This document shows, in pieces, positions 20,134-29,381 of a DNA stretch of 64,000 nt. Source of the DNA: Bordetella genomosp. 4 (GTDB lineage: Bacteria; Pseudomonadota; Gammaproteobacteria; Burkholderiales; Burkholderiaceae_B); the NCBI RefSeq assembly GCF_002261185.1, contig NZ_NEVQ01000013.1, positions 682,001-746,000 of the forward strand, given 5' to 3'. The position numbers and the translations under genes are program-made. Each line of letters opens with the position of its first letter. The first letter of the stretch is position 1. The notes below the pieces were generated by a model. The model did not search any database and had not been told where the DNA came from. It worked only from the letters and a program-made list of their open reading frames with translations.

Positions 20134-20267
20134 TGCTCTCCTCCGGATCACGGATTCGCTGCGTTTTCGTTGTATTTTTGGTTTTTTGCGTTTTACCTAA
20201 CAAACGAAAGAAAAACAATCTTGCAGTGCGTCATTATTTTTCGCTTTTGTTGTTTTAATATACAAAC
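20134..20267. promoter_or_regulatory. Divergent glpS/glpR promoter region with candidate GlpR sites
   Basis: The 134-bp gap is AT-rich and repeats a TTTCGTT/TTTCGCTTTTGTT-like motif: TTTTCGTT near 20164, AACAAACGAAAGAAAAACAA near 20199 (opposite orientation) and TTTTTCGCTTTTGTTG near 20236. Such TTCG-centred repeats resemble operators of DeoR-family GlpR. A TAATAT -10 candidate (20256-20261) lies just 6 bp before the glpR ATG. Confidence 0.5.
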
Positions 20268-21137
20268 ATGATCCTAAATCCTCGCCAAAGCGCGCTGGTA
20301 GAAATGGTCCGTTCCCACGGATCGGCCAGCATCGAGTCCCTGGCCCGGCATTTTGATGTCACGCTGCAGACCGTGCGGCGCGATGTCAATCTGCTGGCTG
20401 AGGCCGGCCTCCTGTCACGTTTTCATGGTGGCGTACGCATCGAGTCGTCCACCATCGAAAATATCGCCTACCGCAAGCGCCAGGGCCTGCACGCCGAGGC
20501 CAAGCAGCGCATCGCCCAGGCCGTTGCGAAAGCCGTCCCGGACGGCTGTTCGCTGATTTTGAACATAGGCACGACGACCGAGGCCATCGCTCGCGCGCTA
20601 TTGCATCATCGAGGTCTGCGGGTCATCACCAACAATCTGCATGTGGCCGATATCCTGTCCGACAATCCGGACTGTGAAGTCATCATCGCAGGCGGCGTCG
20701 TGCGCTCGCGCGACCGCGGCATTGTCGGCGAGGCCACCATCGACTTTATCCGCCAGTTCAAGGTCGATATTGGCCTGATCGGCATTTCCGGCATCGAGGC
20801 CGACGGCACCCTGCGTGACTACGATTTCCGCGAGGTGCGCGTCGCGCGCAGCATCATCGACCAGTCGCGCGAGGTCTGGCTGGCGGCCGACAGCAGCAAA
20901 TTCCAGCGGCAAGCCATGGTCGAGCTGGCGCATATTTCGCAGATCGACAGATTCTTTACGGACGCTTATCCCCAACCGCCCCTGGCCCAGGTGCTGCAGG
21001 AATCCGGCGTGCGCTGCGTGATCGCCGAAGCGGACGCAAATGCTCTGGATGCAGGTTCCTCTATTGCGGGCGCCGCTGAGGCAGCCGCCTCGGGCCGGGA
21101 CACTCAGGTCCGTGACTCAGGCGGCGCGCGCCCGTAA
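20268..21137 (+). CDS. glpR: DeoR-family glycerol-3-phosphate regulon repressor
   Basis: A 289-residue DeoR-type repressor: N-terminal HTH (SIESLARHFDVTLQTVRRDVNLL) and the C-terminal sugar-phosphate sensing domain (LNIGTTTEAIARAL, VITNNLHVADIL, IIAGGVVRSRDRGIVGEA, LAADSSKFQRQAMVEL). It lies between glpSTPQUV and glpD, so it likely represses both until glycerol-3-phosphate accumulates. No ribosome site is seen before the ATG; a -10-like box is only 6 bp upstream, so the mRNA may be leaderless. The last 35 residues are an Ala-rich extension. Confidence 0.9.
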   Translation: MILNPRQSALVEMVRSHGSASIESLARHFDVTLQTVRRDVNLLAEAGLLSRFHGGVRIESSTIENIAYRKRQGLHAEAKQRIAQAVAKAVPDGCSLILNIGTTTEAIARALLHHRGLRVITNNLHVADILSDNPDCEVIIAGGVVRSRDRGIVGEATIDFIRQFKVDIGLIGISGIEADGTLRDYDFREVRVARSIIDQSREVWLAADSSKFQRQAMVELAHISQIDRFFTDAYPQPPLAQVLQESGVRCVIAEADANALDAGSSIAGAAEAAASGRDTQVRDSGGARP

Positions 21138-21184
21138 CGCTGTACGCACTATTTCCCCTCTCTGCCCACACCAATAAAACCACC

Positions 21185-22903
21185 ATGAACACCGCCCCCG
21201 TTCCCAAAGCCATTCCCGGCCGCGATGCCCTGTTGGGCGCACTGAATGACAACGCGACCTGGGATGTGGTCGTGATCGGCGGGGGTGCGACCGGGCTGGG
21301 GACCGCGGTCGATGCCGCCGCACGCGGCTACCGCACCTTGCTGGTCGAAGGCCAGGATTTCGCCAAAGGAACCTCCAGCAAAGCCACCAAACTCGTACAC
21401 GGCGGTGTACGTTACCTGGCACAAGGCAATATCAGCCTGGTACGCGAGGCCCTGCATGAACGCGGGCTGCTCAACCGCAACGCACCGCACTTGGTATGGC
21501 CCCTGGGGTTCGTCGTGCCTGCCTACGGTCTGTTTGATCAGCCGTTCTACGGCGTCGGGCTCAAGATGTACGACATGCTGGCCGGCAAACTCAACTTGGC
21601 GCCCAGCCGTTGGCTGTCGAAAAAAGAGACCTTGGCCGCGGCCAGCACCATTGCCCCGAACGTCAGCGGCCGCAGTCTGCGAGGCGGCGTGCTGTATTAC
21701 GACGGCCAATTCGATGACGCACGATTGGCGATAGCGCTAATGCGCACCTTGTTCGACCTGGGCGGTACCGCCATCAATTACGTACGTGCCGCGGGCCTGC
21801 TAGGTGGCAGCGCTGCCCGTGAGAGTAAAGGCGCCATCGAAGGCGTGATCGTGCAGGATGTTTTCAGCGGTACGGAATACCCCGTGCGTGCGCGCTGTGT
21901 GGTGAACGCTACCGGCGTATGGGTCGACAGCGTGCGCCGCATGGATGACCCGCAGGCTCAGACCATGGTGGCGCCCAGCCAAGGCGTGCATCTGACGTTG
22001 CCGCGCGACTTTCTGCCGGGAGACAAAGCCATCCTCATTCCCAAGACCGACGATGGCCGCGTGCTTTTTGTCGTTCCATGGAATGGCCATACCATCGTCG
22101 GCACCACCGATGCCCCACGCGACGATCTGCCGTTGGACCCGGTCGCCTCAAACGCCGACATCGATTTCATTCTGCAAACGGCGGCCCGTTATCTCAGCCG
22201 CAAACCCACGCGCGCAGATGTGACGAGCGTCTGGGCAGGCCTGCGTCCCCTGGTCAAGGCCACCGGCGAGGCCGCGACAAAAACGCTGTCGCGCGAACAC
22301 ACAATCCTGGTGTCGCGCAACGGCCTGGTCACCGTGACGGGCGGGAAATGGACGACGTACCGCCGGATGGCTCAGGATGTCATCGACACCGCGATTCAGC
22401 ATCAGTTGTTGCCTCAGGCGCATTGCCGGACCGCGGATCTGCCGTTGCATGGCGCAAGTCCAGCGGGAACACCGCCTGGCGGGGCCAGCACGGGCGCGAC
22501 ATTGCGTACGGGCTCGAACACGGACTCCTACGCCAATGCGACACGCAACACGCCAATGTCGCCGTTCGCGCATCAACCGGCTCATGGCACACCCGACAGC
22601 TATTACGGCACGGATCTGCCGACGTTGCGCGCCCTGCCCGGCATCGAGCATGTGCTCGTCAGGGCCAGCGGCCTGACGGAGGCCCATGTGCGCTTTGCCG
22701 CGGAGCACGAGCTGGCGCGCACCGTCGAAGACGTCCTGGCCCGGCGCAACCGTGCCTTGTTCCTCGATAGCGAAGCCGCCATCCTCGCCGCGCCCGAAGT
22801 CGCGCGCATTCTCGCTGAAGAACTGGGCCACGACGCCGCCTGGCAAAAAGCCACGCTGGAGGCTTTCATGCACACGGCGTCGCATTATCGTCTGAACAAA
22901 TAA
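21185..22903 (+). CDS. glpD: Aerobic glycerol-3-phosphate dehydrogenase
   Basis: A 572-residue FAD enzyme converting glycerol-3-phosphate to dihydroxyacetone phosphate at the membrane. FAD-binding GGGATGLGTAVDAAARGYRT is at residues 31-50, then GTSSKATKLVHGGVRYL; the body has GTTDAP and VTVTGGKWTTYRRMAQD, and a C-terminal DAO_C domain. About 55 residues near 420-475 (rich in Gly, Ser, Thr, Pro, Ala) form a low-complexity insert before the C-terminal domain that ordinary GlpD lacks. It follows glpR by 47 bp and completes the pathway started by GlpSTPQUV; no glycerol kinase is in the window. Confidence 0.93.
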   Translation: MNTAPVPKAIPGRDALLGALNDNATWDVVVIGGGATGLGTAVDAAARGYRTLLVEGQDFAKGTSSKATKLVHGGVRYLAQGNISLVREALHERGLLNRNAPHLVWPLGFVVPAYGLFDQPFYGVGLKMYDMLAGKLNLAPSRWLSKKETLAAASTIAPNVSGRSLRGGVLYYDGQFDDARLAIALMRTLFDLGGTAINYVRAAGLLGGSAARESKGAIEGVIVQDVFSGTEYPVRARCVVNATGVWVDSVRRMDDPQAQTMVAPSQGVHLTLPRDFLPGDKAILIPKTDDGRVLFVVPWNGHTIVGTTDAPRDDLPLDPVASNADIDFILQTAARYLSRKPTRADVTSVWAGLRPLVKATGEAATKTLSREHTILVSRNGLVTVTGGKWTTYRRMAQDVIDTAIQHQLLPQAHCRTADLPLHGASPAGTPPGGASTGATLRTGSNTDSYANATRNTPMSPFAHQPAHGTPDSYYGTDLPTLRALPGIEHVLVRASGLTEAHVRFAAEHELARTVEDVLARRNRALFLDSEAAILAAPEVARILAEELGHDAAWQKATLEAFMHTASHYRLNK

Positions 22904-22933
22904 CACGTAGCCGTAGATCCTCCGGCCCGCGCT

Positions 22934-23785
22934 TTACAGCTTATCCAGATCCAGATACCGGCTGGTTTGCACGATCTGCTCGCGCTCCTTGAAGCTGGTC
23001 AGTTGCTCAGCCAACGCGCTGCTGTCGCCAGTGCGCCTGATCTCCTGCAAGGTAATCTGCATGGCGTGGATAGCAGCACGCTGCAAATCGGACGGGATGA
23101 TGGCGATCTGATAGCCCAAGGCCGACAATTCATCGATAGGCACCAGTGGCGTCTTGCCACCGTAAAACATGTTGATCAGCTTCGGGCCGGGAATCCGTCG
23201 CGCGATCTCGCGAATCTGCTCGATGGTCTCTGGGGCCTCGACAAACAACATATCCGCACCAGCGGCGGCGTACTGCTCGGCGCGCACGAGCGCGGATTCA
23301 AAGCCTTCGACGGCAATGGCGTCAGTGCGCGCGATCACCAGGCAATCGGGATCAGTGAGGGTCTGCCGGGCGATCTTGATCTTGCGCACCATTTCGTCCG
23401 TATCGACCAGACTCTTGTCGTCCAGATGGCCGCAACGTTTGGGAAATGACTGGTCTTCCAGATGGAAAGCCGCCACGCCCGCACGTTCCATGACGCGCAC
23501 GGTACGCTCGACGTTGGCCGATCCGCCAAAACCGGTATCGGCATCGGCAATGACCGGCAGTCCGCTGGCCTCGACGATTTTCTCGACCCGGTCCATGACC
23601 TCGGTAAAACTCAGCAGGCCCAGATCGGGCACCCCCGCCGCGCGCGCGATCGCCCCGCCGCTGGCGTAGACCGCATCGAAACCCGCCATCGCGACCAAAC
23701 GCGCCGACAGCCCGTCGAACGCCCCTGGCGCTACCAAGGTCTTGCCCGTCGTCAATGCCTGCCGCAATTGCTGCGTCGCTTTCAT
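22934..23785 (-). CDS. Isocitrate lyase/PEP mutase family protein
   Basis: A 283-residue TIM-barrel enzyme of the PEP mutase/isocitrate lyase superfamily. It has the metal-binding DADTGFGG (about residues 81-88), the lyase signature PKRCGH (about 115-120) with its catalytic cysteine, and VIARTDA. The KRCGH motif favours a C-C lyase (2-methylisocitrate-, dimethylmalate- or oxaloacetate-type) over a phosphonomutase; the substrate cannot be told. The divergent LysR-type gene probably regulates it. Confidence 0.82.
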   Translation of the reverse strand: MKATQQLRQALTTGKTLVAPGAFDGLSARLVAMAGFDAVYASGGAIARAAGVPDLGLLSFTEVMDRVEKIVEASGLPVIADADTGFGGSANVERTVRVMERAGVAAFHLEDQSFPKRCGHLDDKSLVDTDEMVRKIKIARQTLTDPDCLVIARTDAIAVEGFESALVRAEQYAAAGADMLFVEAPETIEQIREIARRIPGPKLINMFYGGKTPLVPIDELSALGYQIAIIPSDLQRAAIHAMQITLQEIRRTGDSSALAEQLTSFKEREQIVQTSRYLDLDKL

Positions 23786-23897
23786 TTGCTATTCCTCGTC
23801 ATTTGATTCTGAATGGAGCCGCATGTGTCCCATACAGATAGATGGCCATGTCAATTACGGCGCAAATTATGGCGCGGCCAAATCATTACGTCTAATA

Positions 23898-23912
23898 TAT
23901 TGAAAATCAATA
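23898..23912. promoter_or_regulatory. Candidate LysR-type binding dyad
   Basis: TATTG and CAATA flank AAAAT in an AT-rich island between the lyase-family gene and the LysR gene, 23 bp before the LysR start. Position and dyad fit an autoregulatory LysR site; not tested. Confidence 0.45.
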
Positions 23913-23935
23913 ATCAATACCTTTTAAATACCAAT

Positions 23936-24856
23936 ATGGAACTACGCCATCTGCGTTACTTCGTAGCCACCGCGCAGGCGGAACATTTCACCCGCGCCGC
24001 GCAGCAACTGGGTATTGCGCAACCGCCCCTGAGCCAGCAGATACGCGAGCTGGAAAAGGAAATAGGCACCCCGCTGTTCGATCGCGTCGGCCGCGGCGTG
24101 GTGCTCAACAGCGTGGGCAAAGTATTCCTGGAACGCGCCCTCGATATCTTGTCGCGCGTCGATGATGCCCTGCACACGGCGCAGCGTGCCGCACGCGGCG
24201 AGGCTGGCGTGCTGCGCATCGGCTTTACCGAATCCGCGTCCTTTAACGATCTGGTGACGCACACTATCAGTCTGTACCAGCATCGGCATCCCGAGGTCGA
24301 AGTCAGCCTGGAGGAAAGCGACAGCGAGTCACTGATCGCCTCGCTCGGTGACAAGACGATTGACGCTGTGTTTGTACGGCCGCCCTTTTCCGTGGCCAGC
24401 GGCATTCATTTTGTGAAGCTTGCCGAAGAATCGCTCGTGGTCGTGCTGCCAAACAATCATCCTCTCGCTGCGCAGACCCGGCTGCAACTGCGGGATCTGC
24501 ATGCCGAACGCTTCATCATCTATGCCCGCAAATCAGGCTATGGCCTGAGCGCCGACATCATTTCCGCCTGCCGTCAAAACGGCTTCAACCCTGACATCGG
24601 GCAGCGCGCACCCCAGCTGTCTTCCGCCGTCAACCTGGTCGCCGCCGGCATGGGCATCGCCGTCATTCCAGCCTCCATGCGCTGCATGCAGCCGGCGGGT
24701 GTGACCTTTCGCCCTCTGGACTCGTCCTGGCCCAAAGCCGTGCTGGGCTTGGCCACGCGCCGCGATGAAACGTCGAGCGTGGTGTCGAATCTGCTGCAGT
24801 TGGTAAGTGAGGCCGGCGATGGCCGAACCGGTGCGCTCGATAGCCCGACCCATTGA
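23936..24856 (+). CDS. LysR-family transcriptional regulator
   Basis: A 306-residue LTTR of the BenM/CatM-like group. The N-terminal HTH begins MELRHLRYFVATAQAEHFTR and contains AQPPLSQQIRELEKEIGTPL; the remaining 210 residues are the effector-binding domain. The frame is open 42 codons upstream, but MELRHLRYF is the conserved family start. It faces away from the PEP mutase-family gene, its likely target. Confidence 0.9.
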   Translation: MELRHLRYFVATAQAEHFTRAAQQLGIAQPPLSQQIRELEKEIGTPLFDRVGRGVVLNSVGKVFLERALDILSRVDDALHTAQRAARGEAGVLRIGFTESASFNDLVTHTISLYQHRHPEVEVSLEESDSESLIASLGDKTIDAVFVRPPFSVASGIHFVKLAEESLVVVLPNNHPLAAQTRLQLRDLHAERFIIYARKSGYGLSADIISACRQNGFNPDIGQRAPQLSSAVNLVAAGMGIAVIPASMRCMQPAGVTFRPLDSSWPKAVLGLATRRDETSSVVSNLLQLVSEAGDGRTGALDSPTH

Positions 24857-24901
24857 GAGGGCGTATTATCTCGGGGTCGACTACCGCACTGCTCACTTGC
24901 C

Positions 24902-25384
24902 ATGGATGTATTTCAGCAACTGCAAACCCTGCTGACCGATCACCAGATTTCCTATCGCCTCCTACGCCACGAGCCTGCGGGCAAATCCGAAGAAGTCGCC
25001 GTCATCCGCGGCACTGCCGTCAGTCAAGGCGCCAAGGCACTGGTTTGCCGCGTCAAGATCACGTCTAATCAGCGCAAAAATGTCTTGGCGGTTTTTCCGG
25101 CCGATAAACAAGCCGATCTGGCCGCCATTGCTTTAGCAGCTGGCGGTAAAAAGGCCTCGCTGGCTTCACAAGACCTCGCGCGCGAGCTCACAGGCTGCGA
25201 AATCGGCGCCATTCCTCCTTTCTCGTTCAACGACGAACTATCGCTATTGGTAGATCCTTCGCTGCGCGAACGGCATGACGAAATTGTTTTCAACGCAGGA
25301 CGATTAGACGCATCCATCATCATGCGCACAGAGGATTATTTTCGTCTGGCGCAGCCGGTACAGGCGGCTTTTGTGCATGGCTGA
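24902..25384 (+). CDS. YbaK/EbsC-family aminoacyl-tRNA deacylase-like protein
   Basis: A 160-residue YbaK/ProX-type domain, related to editing domains that hydrolyse mischarged tRNAs. Features include the conserved Lys/Gly region SQGAKALVCRVK, AAGGKKASLASQDLARELTGCEIGAIPPFSF and DEIVFNAGRLDASIIM. Which mischarged tRNA, if any, it acts on is unknown. It runs alone in the forward direction between the LysR gene and the NRDE gene. Confidence 0.85.
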   Translation: MDVFQQLQTLLTDHQISYRLLRHEPAGKSEEVAVIRGTAVSQGAKALVCRVKITSNQRKNVLAVFPADKQADLAAIALAAGGKKASLASQDLARELTGCEIGAIPPFSFNDELSLLVDPSLRERHDEIVFNAGRLDASIIMRTEDYFRLAQPVQAAFVHG

Positions 25385-25422
25385 CGACGCACGCTGACTC
25401 TTTCACCTCACTGAATCATCCC

Positions 25423-26193
25423 ATGTGTCTCGCCGTACTTGCCCTCCACCACCTCACCGGCATTCCCGTTCTCATTGCCTCCAATCGCGATGAGTTTCAC
25501 GAGCGTCCGGCTCAAGCAGCATCAATGTGGCCCGGCGAGCCCCGCATCTATGCGGGCCGTGATCTGCGCGCGGGCGGCACCTGGATGGGCGTGAACGAAC
25601 ACGGCCGCTACGCCATCGTCACCAATTTTCGCGATCCGCAGCACGTGCTGAACGACGCCCCGTCGCGTGGCGCGTTGGTCGAAGACTTTCTACGCAGCGA
25701 CGCCAGCCCGGCCGACTATCTCGCCGCGGTGCATGAGCGCGATGCTCTCTACAACGGATTCAACCTGATCGTAGGCGACATCGCCGGCGCCTGTTATCTC
25801 AGCAATCGCGACGGCGCACCGCGTGCGCTGCCGCCGGGGATCTATGCCCTCTCGAACCATCTGCTGGATACGCCCTGGCCCAAACTCACGCGTACCAAGA
25901 TCGGCTTTGAACGCATATTGCAGGCCACGCCGCAACCCGACGTGCCCGCGCTCTACGCCAATCTCTTTGACCGCACGCCTGCCGACGACGCAGATCTACC
26001 GGCGACTGGCATTCCGTTGGACCGCGAACGCCTGCTCAGCAGCCCCTTTATCGTCAGCCCCAACTACGGCACGCGCGCCTCGACCGTGTTGGCCTTGCAC
26101 GCGGATGGCCGTGGTGAACTGCACGAACGCCGCTACAGTCCGAATGGCGAACCGGTGGGTGATAGCGATTTGACGTTCAGTTGGCAGGCATAA
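25423..26193 (+). CDS. NRDE (TANGO2-like) family protein
   Basis: A 256-residue protein with the family's N-terminal MCLAVLALH, the diagnostic ASNRDEFHERPA (residues 20-31) and RDLRAGGTWMGVN. NRDE proteins have a predicted Ntn-hydrolase-like fold with Cys2 as potential nucleophile; heme trafficking has been proposed for relatives. Convergent with arfB. Confidence 0.9.
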   Translation: MCLAVLALHHLTGIPVLIASNRDEFHERPAQAASMWPGEPRIYAGRDLRAGGTWMGVNEHGRYAIVTNFRDPQHVLNDAPSRGALVEDFLRSDASPADYLAAVHERDALYNGFNLIVGDIAGACYLSNRDGAPRALPPGIYALSNHLLDTPWPKLTRTKIGFERILQATPQPDVPALYANLFDRTPADDADLPATGIPLDRERLLSSPFIVSPNYGTRASTVLALHADGRGELHERRYSPNGEPVGDSDLTFSWQA

Positions 26194-26207
26194 ACCGCCG
26201 TTGCCGC

Positions 26208-26624
26208 TCAGTCGCCCGTCACTCTCCCGCGCAGGCGCTTGATTTCTCCGTGTAGTACCTTGCGCTGCACCCTGCGCTGCTGCGACGCGCGTGTCGGTCG
26301 CGTTGGCCGCCGAGCCTTTACTGGCCGAGCCGCTGCGCGCACCATCTCCGCCAGGCGCTCCAGCGCCTCGGCGCGATTTTTTTCCTGGCTGCGGTAGGCC
26401 TGTGCTTTGATCACGATGACGCCGTCTTTCGACACACGCCGATCCGGCAACTCGCACAGCGCGTCCTTGATGTGATCGGGCAAGCTCGATGCCCGCACAT
26501 CAAACCGCAGATGCACCGCGCTGGAGACCTTGTTGACGTTCTGGCCGCCCGCCCCCTGGGCGCGGATCATGCCGAACTCGATATCGCGCTCGTCGAGGTA
26601 TAGGTCGTCTTGAATGTGATACAT
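26208..26624 (-). CDS. arfB: Ribosome-rescue peptidyl-tRNA hydrolase ArfB
   Basis: A 138-residue class-I release-factor-like protein: the catalytic GGQ lies in RAQGAGGQNVNKVSSAVHLRFD (about residues 20-40) and the C-terminus is a highly basic tail that enters the mRNA channel of stalled ribosomes. It hydrolyses peptidyl-tRNA on non-stop complexes. The start at 26624 (MYHIQDDLYLDERD) matches the family; 17 upstream in-frame codons are rejected. Confidence 0.92.
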   Translation of the reverse strand: MYHIQDDLYLDERDIEFGMIRAQGAGGQNVNKVSSAVHLRFDVRASSLPDHIKDALCELPDRRVSKDGVIVIKAQAYRSQEKNRAEALERLAEMVRAAARPVKARRPTRPTRASQQRRVQRKVLHGEIKRLRGRVTGD

Positions 26625-26774
26625 GAATAGAAAATCAGCGCGGCAAAGGACACATCCATCGCCGCGCTGGATCAAAATGAGAGCTACAGCTCACATTTCA
26701 TCGTTATTTTCCGGTTTTGTGAAGTATCGATCACATTCTGCTGCTTATCGGATCGAGCGCAATACCCGCACGCA

Positions 26775-28535
26775 TTAATGGATAGGAGGCTCCGGCGTAG
26801 GGTCATTGCCTGACAGACTGGCAAAGTCGCACCCCAGATGGGCCTGCGTCACCTCGTTTTGATAGATGCGCGTAAAGCCGCGCGTATACGGCTGAGGCGG
26901 CGGCGACCATTGGCGACGGCGTTCAGCCAGCTCTTCGTCGGACACCAGCATATCCAGGCTGCGCGCGCCAATGTCCAATCGGACCATATCGCCCGTGCGC
27001 AACAACGCCAGCGGCCCGCCGATGGCTGATTCGGGCGAGACGTGCAGCACGCAAGTACCGTAATGCGTGCCGCTCATCCGCGAATCGGAAATACGCAGCA
27101 TGTCGCGTACGCCTTTTTGCAGGAGCTTTTTGGGAATCGGCAGATTGCCCCATTCCGGCATGCCAGGCCCGCCGATGGGTCCGCCGTTGCGCAGCACCAG
27201 GACCGTGTTCTCGTCCACATCCAGATCGGGGTCCGCCATAGCCTCGAACATCTCGGCGTTCGAATCGAATACCAGCGCCGGACCGGTATGGCGCAAGAGA
27301 TGCGGGCTCGCTGCCGAAGGCTTGATGACCGCGCCGTCGGGAGCAAGGTTGCCACGTACCACAGCCATCGCCAGACCGGCCTCGGCGCAATCTCCTACGC
27401 CCTGCTTGAGCGGCGCCGCAGGGTCCAGGATCGTGCCGTCCTCCTCGACCTCTGGCCAGTCTGCGAGGTTTTCACCCAGGGTGCGGCCGGTACAGGTCAA
27501 CGTGGACAGATCCAGATGTGCAGCCACCTTGCGCAATACCGTCGGCAATCCACCCGCGTAGAAAAAATCCTCCATCAGGCGCGTGCCCGATGGATAAAGA
27601 TTAGCGATCACCGGAACGTCTCGCGCAATCGCGTCGATTTCGTCCAGATTCAACTCGATCCCAGCCCTGCCCGCCATGGCGGGTAAATGCACCGCGGCAT
27701 TGGTCGAGCCGCCCAGGGCGACATAGGTCACCACGGCATTGCGAAATGCCGCAGCCGTGCAAATCCGCGAGGGTTTCAAGTCCTCCCACACCATTTCAAC
27801 CGCGCGATGGCCGCACTGCCATGCCATGCGCGTATGTGCAGCGTCCACCGCCGGAATCGCCATCGAGCCCGGCAGCGATAGTCCCAGAGCCTCGACGATG
27901 GCAGTCATGGTGCTGGCCGTTCCCATGGTGTTGCAGGTCCCCACGCTGCGCGTCATGCGCGACTCCATGGCTACCCATTCCGATTTGTCGATGGCGCCAA
28001 TGGTGTACTCGGCAAAGAACTTTTTAGTATGCGTGCCGGCGCCTACGGCTTCGCCGCGATACCGGTCGTTCAACATCGGGCCCGCCGGCATGAAAATGAC
28101 GGGCAAGTCCATCGACAACGCGCCCATCACCAACGCAGGCGGTGTCTTGTCGCAGCCTCCCATCAGCACGGCGCCGTCTATAGGCAGGCTGCGCAACAAC
28201 TCCTCGCACTCTACCGATAGCAAATTGCGATACAGCATGGTGGTGGGCTTGACCATCACTTCGCCCAGGCTCAGTGCAGGCAGTTCCAGCGGATAACCGC
28301 CCGCCTGCAAAACACCGCGCTTGACTGCTTCGGCGCGCTCGCGCAAATGCGCGTGGCACGGAGATAAATCGCTCCAGGTGTTGATGATGCCAATCACTGG
28401 CCGTCCCATGAATTCCTCACGGTTCAGGCCCTGTTGCTGCATACGCTGGCGGTGCGCGAAACCGCGGATGTCGTCGCTGGCGAACCAACGGTGGCTGCGC
28501 AGCGTTTCTGGTGTCTTGCGTTTGGGTGTGGTCAT
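26775..28535 (-). CDS. IlvD/Edd-family sugar-acid dehydratase
   Basis: A 586-residue [Fe-S] dehydratase. The cluster cysteines are in WSDLSPCHAH (about residue 60), MGGCDKTPPA (about 128) and SVGTCNTMGTASTM (about 200). The overall sequence and length resemble L-arabonate/D-xylonate-type dehydratases, which turn an aldonate into a 2-keto-3-deoxy acid, more than branched-chain IlvD. It is the last gene of a reverse-strand operon with an HpaI-type aldolase and a Bug receptor, which fits sugar-acid breakdown. The exact sugar acid is not known. Confidence 0.88.
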   Translation of the reverse strand: MTTPKRKTPETLRSHRWFASDDIRGFAHRQRMQQQGLNREEFMGRPVIGIINTWSDLSPCHAHLRERAEAVKRGVLQAGGYPLELPALSLGEVMVKPTTMLYRNLLSVECEELLRSLPIDGAVLMGGCDKTPPALVMGALSMDLPVIFMPAGPMLNDRYRGEAVGAGTHTKKFFAEYTIGAIDKSEWVAMESRMTRSVGTCNTMGTASTMTAIVEALGLSLPGSMAIPAVDAAHTRMAWQCGHRAVEMVWEDLKPSRICTAAAFRNAVVTYVALGGSTNAAVHLPAMAGRAGIELNLDEIDAIARDVPVIANLYPSGTRLMEDFFYAGGLPTVLRKVAAHLDLSTLTCTGRTLGENLADWPEVEEDGTILDPAAPLKQGVGDCAEAGLAMAVVRGNLAPDGAVIKPSAASPHLLRHTGPALVFDSNAEMFEAMADPDLDVDENTVLVLRNGGPIGGPGMPEWGNLPIPKKLLQKGVRDMLRISDSRMSGTHYGTCVLHVSPESAIGGPLALLRTGDMVRLDIGARSLDMLVSDEELAERRRQWSPPPQPYTRGFTRIYQNEVTQAHLGCDFASLSGNDPTPEPPIH

Positions 28536-28566
28536 GGGGACGATCAGATAATCGAGGCCGATCAGG

Positions 28567-29367
28567 TTAATAGGTGGCAGGCGTCACATCGGCGCCGCGT
28601 TTCGCGAACCGGGCTGCCGTCTCATCGCAGGCCTTGCGCAGCAGTACTTGATCCGTCGCCACAGCGACAAACAAGGCGCCCAAATCCAGGCATTCGCGGG
28701 CGCGGGGCTCGTCCAGCATCAATATACCCGGCGCTTTTCCACAAGCGAGAATGCGGGGGATGGCGCTGTCAATCGCTGCACGCACCTTGGGATGATGCAA
28801 CTCTCCAGGAACGCCCATACTGGCTGACAAATCCGCGGGACCGATGAATACCCCATCGATGCCATCAACCGAAGCAATCTGCTCCAACTGATCCAACGCC
28901 TCCATGGTCTCGATCTGCACCAACACGCAAAGCTCGCGTTCGGCCTCTTGCACGTAATTCGTGTCCCGGCCAAAACGCGAACCTCGCATCGAGCCTCCCA
29001 TCCCGCGCACGCCTCGCGGCGGATAACGCGTCGCCGCCACCGCCGCCTCGGCCTCATCGCGGTTTTGCACAAAAGGCAGCAACAGCGACTGCGCTCCCAC
29101 ATCGAGATGCCGCTTGATCAGCACCGTGTCATTCCACGCGGGCCGCACGACGGCGGATGCGGGCCGATCATGTTCCGCGGCGACGGCCTGCAATAGCTGC
29201 TGAACCACAATGGGATCACTGGGCGTGTGCTCGGTATCGATCAGCAGCCAATCAAAACCGGCGCCTGCGATGAGCTCGGATACCATGGGAAACGGCAGCG
29301 TCGACCACAGGCCGATCTGTGCCTGGCGCGCCTGCAAGGCACGTTTGAAAAGATTAGGGCTAGGCAT
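28567..29367 (-). CDS. HpcH/HpaI-family 2-oxo acid aldolase
   Basis: A 266-residue class II pyruvate aldolase (HpaI/GarL type). The motif LLIDTEHTPSD carries a metal-binding/catalytic His region, RGVRGMGGSMRGSRFG the substrate loop, and GIDGVFIGPADLSASMG the metal-binding end. It likely cleaves the 2-keto-3-deoxy acid made by the neighbouring dehydratase to pyruvate plus an aldehyde. No clear ribosome site precedes the ATG at 29367; a TTG at 29385 overlapping the Bug gene stop is an alternative start. Confidence 0.87.
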   Translation of the reverse strand: MPSPNLFKRALQARQAQIGLWSTLPFPMVSELIAGAGFDWLLIDTEHTPSDPIVVQQLLQAVAAEHDRPASAVVRPAWNDTVLIKRHLDVGAQSLLLPFVQNRDEAEAAVAATRYPPRGVRGMGGSMRGSRFGRDTNYVQEAERELCVLVQIETMEALDQLEQIASVDGIDGVFIGPADLSASMGVPGELHHPKVRAAIDSAIPRILACGKAPGILMLDEPRARECLDLGALFVAVATDQVLLRKACDETAARFAKRGADVTPATY

Positions 29368-29381
29368 AGGAGAATAGAAAA

